Below the pieces are notes generated by a model that saw nothing but the letters and a program-made list of their open reading frames with translations, did no database searches and was not told where the DNA came from. A program made the position numbers and the translations under genes. Below, one piece after another: positions 13,654-14,098 of a stretch of DNA of 14,098 bases (position 1 is its first letter; every line of letters begins with the position of its first letter). The stretch spans positions 1-14,098 of the forward strand of contig JAIRLG010000087.1 of the NCBI GenBank assembly GCA_031259625.1, given 5' to 3'. The stretch is from Puniceicoccales bacterium. Its GTDB lineage: Bacteria > Verrucomicrobiota > Verrucomicrobiae > Opitutales > LL51.

Positions 13654-13741
13654 GTACAGTGCCAACGATAGCGGCACACAGTGCCAACGATAGCGGCACA
13701 CAGCGCCAACCACAACGGCCTACAGCGCCAACGGTGGGGGC
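13654..13741. repeat. 22-bp tandem repeat, four copies
   Basis: Units 13654-13675, 13676-13697, 13698-13719 and 13720-13741 share ACAG(T/C)GCCAAC. The first two are nearly identical (ACAGTGCCAACGATAGCGGC); the last two diverge after the core. The array starts 10 nt after cloverleaf copy 4. A 22-bp period puts the units on about the same face of the helix, so a repeated protein-binding site is possible, as is simple slippage. Confidence 0.85.
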
Positions 13742-13784
13742 TTCGTCGGTGGCTGGCCGACTGAGGGTATGCAGGGCCGAGGGT

Positions 13785-13881
13785 GGGGGCTGGCTTTCGA
13801 TTCCTTCGGAATCGTGCCCGCTGCGCGGGCTGCCTGGAGGAAAAGGACAGAGTCCTTTTCCTCCAGGCAAAGCCAGCCCCC
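13785..13881. repeat. Cloverleaf palindromic element, copy 5
   Basis: The outer stem GGGGGCTGGCTTT (13785-13797) pairs perfectly with 13869-13881. Inside are CGATTCC-TTC-GGAATCG (13798-13814), GCCCGC-TGC-GCGGGC (13816-13830) and a perfect 18-bp long arm 13831-13848/13852-13869 with loop AGA. One base (13815) is unpaired. The first short arm has the same GATTCC/GGAATC stem as copy 1, and the second is close to those of copies 1, 2 and 4. Confidence 0.88.
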
Positions 13882-14041
13882 TAAACCATCCCTCTATTCC
13901 CCATCCCCTAGAGCGCCGACAAAAACCCAGAGCGCCGGCCGGAATTCGCTGCGAAGGCCAGGCCGTGGGTTCCATCGAAGGGAAAGGAGATTCCCAAAAA
14001 ATTTCTCACCGAAAAAATTTCACTTTTTCTTTACAAATGGG

Positions 14042-14094
14042 TTTACAAGCGCCGCCGGCTACTTTTAATGAGTAAGTCTAGGGAAGGAGAAGGA
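14042..14094 (+). promoter_or_regulatory. Candidate promoter and ribosome binding site for a gene beyond the window
   Basis: TTTACA (14042-14047), a 16-bp spacer and TTTAAT (14064-14069) form a plausible promoter. AAGGAGAAGGA (14084-14094) is Shine-Dalgarno-like, only a few bases from the window end. A gene may therefore start just outside. Between copy 5 and this site, 13882-14041 holds no credible gene, only AT-rich DNA near 13993-14040. Confidence 0.35.
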
Positions 14095-14098
14095 ATAT

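Noticed and set aside
13654..13741. CRISPR array
   Set aside because: Units are directly adjacent 22-bp tandem repeats with no spacers, and no cas gene is present.
13785..13881. REP elements mobilised by RAYT, in the strict sense
   Set aside because: No GTAG-type foot sequence or paired simple hairpins are seen; the three-arm closed form differs, although a related enzyme remains possible.
13548..14075. Open frame of 175 codons in the right spacer, and an overlapping 99-codon frame
   Set aside because: They are made of two palindromic elements and a tandem repeat; the residue pattern is low complexity and open only because of high GC.

Overview
The window is a GC-rich bacterial chromosome segment. 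It carries a DhnA-type class I fructose-bisphosphate aldolase gene and, downstream on the same strand, a compact phage head and tail cassette of Mu-like type. Every gene I can support is on the + strand. Few starts have a properly spaced Shine-Dalgarno sequence. Together with the aldolase type and the novel look of the phage proteins, this would fit a lineage such as Verrucomicrobiota, but the sequence alone does not prove the taxonomy.

Layout: 1-126 is the 3' end of an unknown gene. 127-363 is a spacer with a structured repeat, short tandem repeats and a promoter. 364-1413 is fbaB. 1414-1768 is a spacer with a second structured repeat and a TATAAT promoter. 1769-7800 holds a small membrane protein, a probable small-terminase-position protein, large terminase, portal (DUF935), maturation protease/scaffold, decoration protein and major capsid protein. 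7801-8033 is a spacer with a third structured repeat. 8034-13483 holds a DUF1320-type head-completion protein, a neck/tail-terminator-position protein, a small tail protein, a receptor-binding fibre, a 41-residue coiled-coil protein, a probable tail hub protein, three tandem micro-ORFs and a 191-residue protein of unknown function. 13484-14098 is gene-free and holds two more structured repeats, a 22-bp tandem repeat and promoter-like DNA. The cassette genes are closely spaced (gaps of 1 to 41 nt or ATGA overlaps). They would work together in DNA packaging, capsid assembly and maturation, head-tail joining and host adsorption. I see no integrase, lysis, regulator, MuF, sheath or tape-measure gene in the window.

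The most unusual signal is a family of five cloverleaf (four-way-junction) palindromic elements at 169-253, 1493-1600, 7821-7920, 13538-13643 and 13785-13881. Each has a perfect 12-14 bp outer stem enclosing two short hairpins and one long hairpin, with almost no unpaired bases. Their sequences differ but the architecture is constant. All ten short hairpins have 3-base loops closed by C-G, and each loop is GNA on one of the two strands, the loop class known for exceptionally stable single-stranded DNA hairpins. Every gene-free gap over 100 bp in the window contains at least one element. This looks like a mobile or multicopy structured-DNA family, possibly undescribed.

The second unusual signal is a 56-bp tandem repeat at 12740-12907. 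It creates three successive 19-codon micro-ORFs, each coupled to the next by an ATGA overlap and leading into the last tail gene, whose own 5' end is the fourth copy. Several other gene boundaries carry imperfect 18-23 bp tandem duplications that begin inside the 3' end of the upstream gene.
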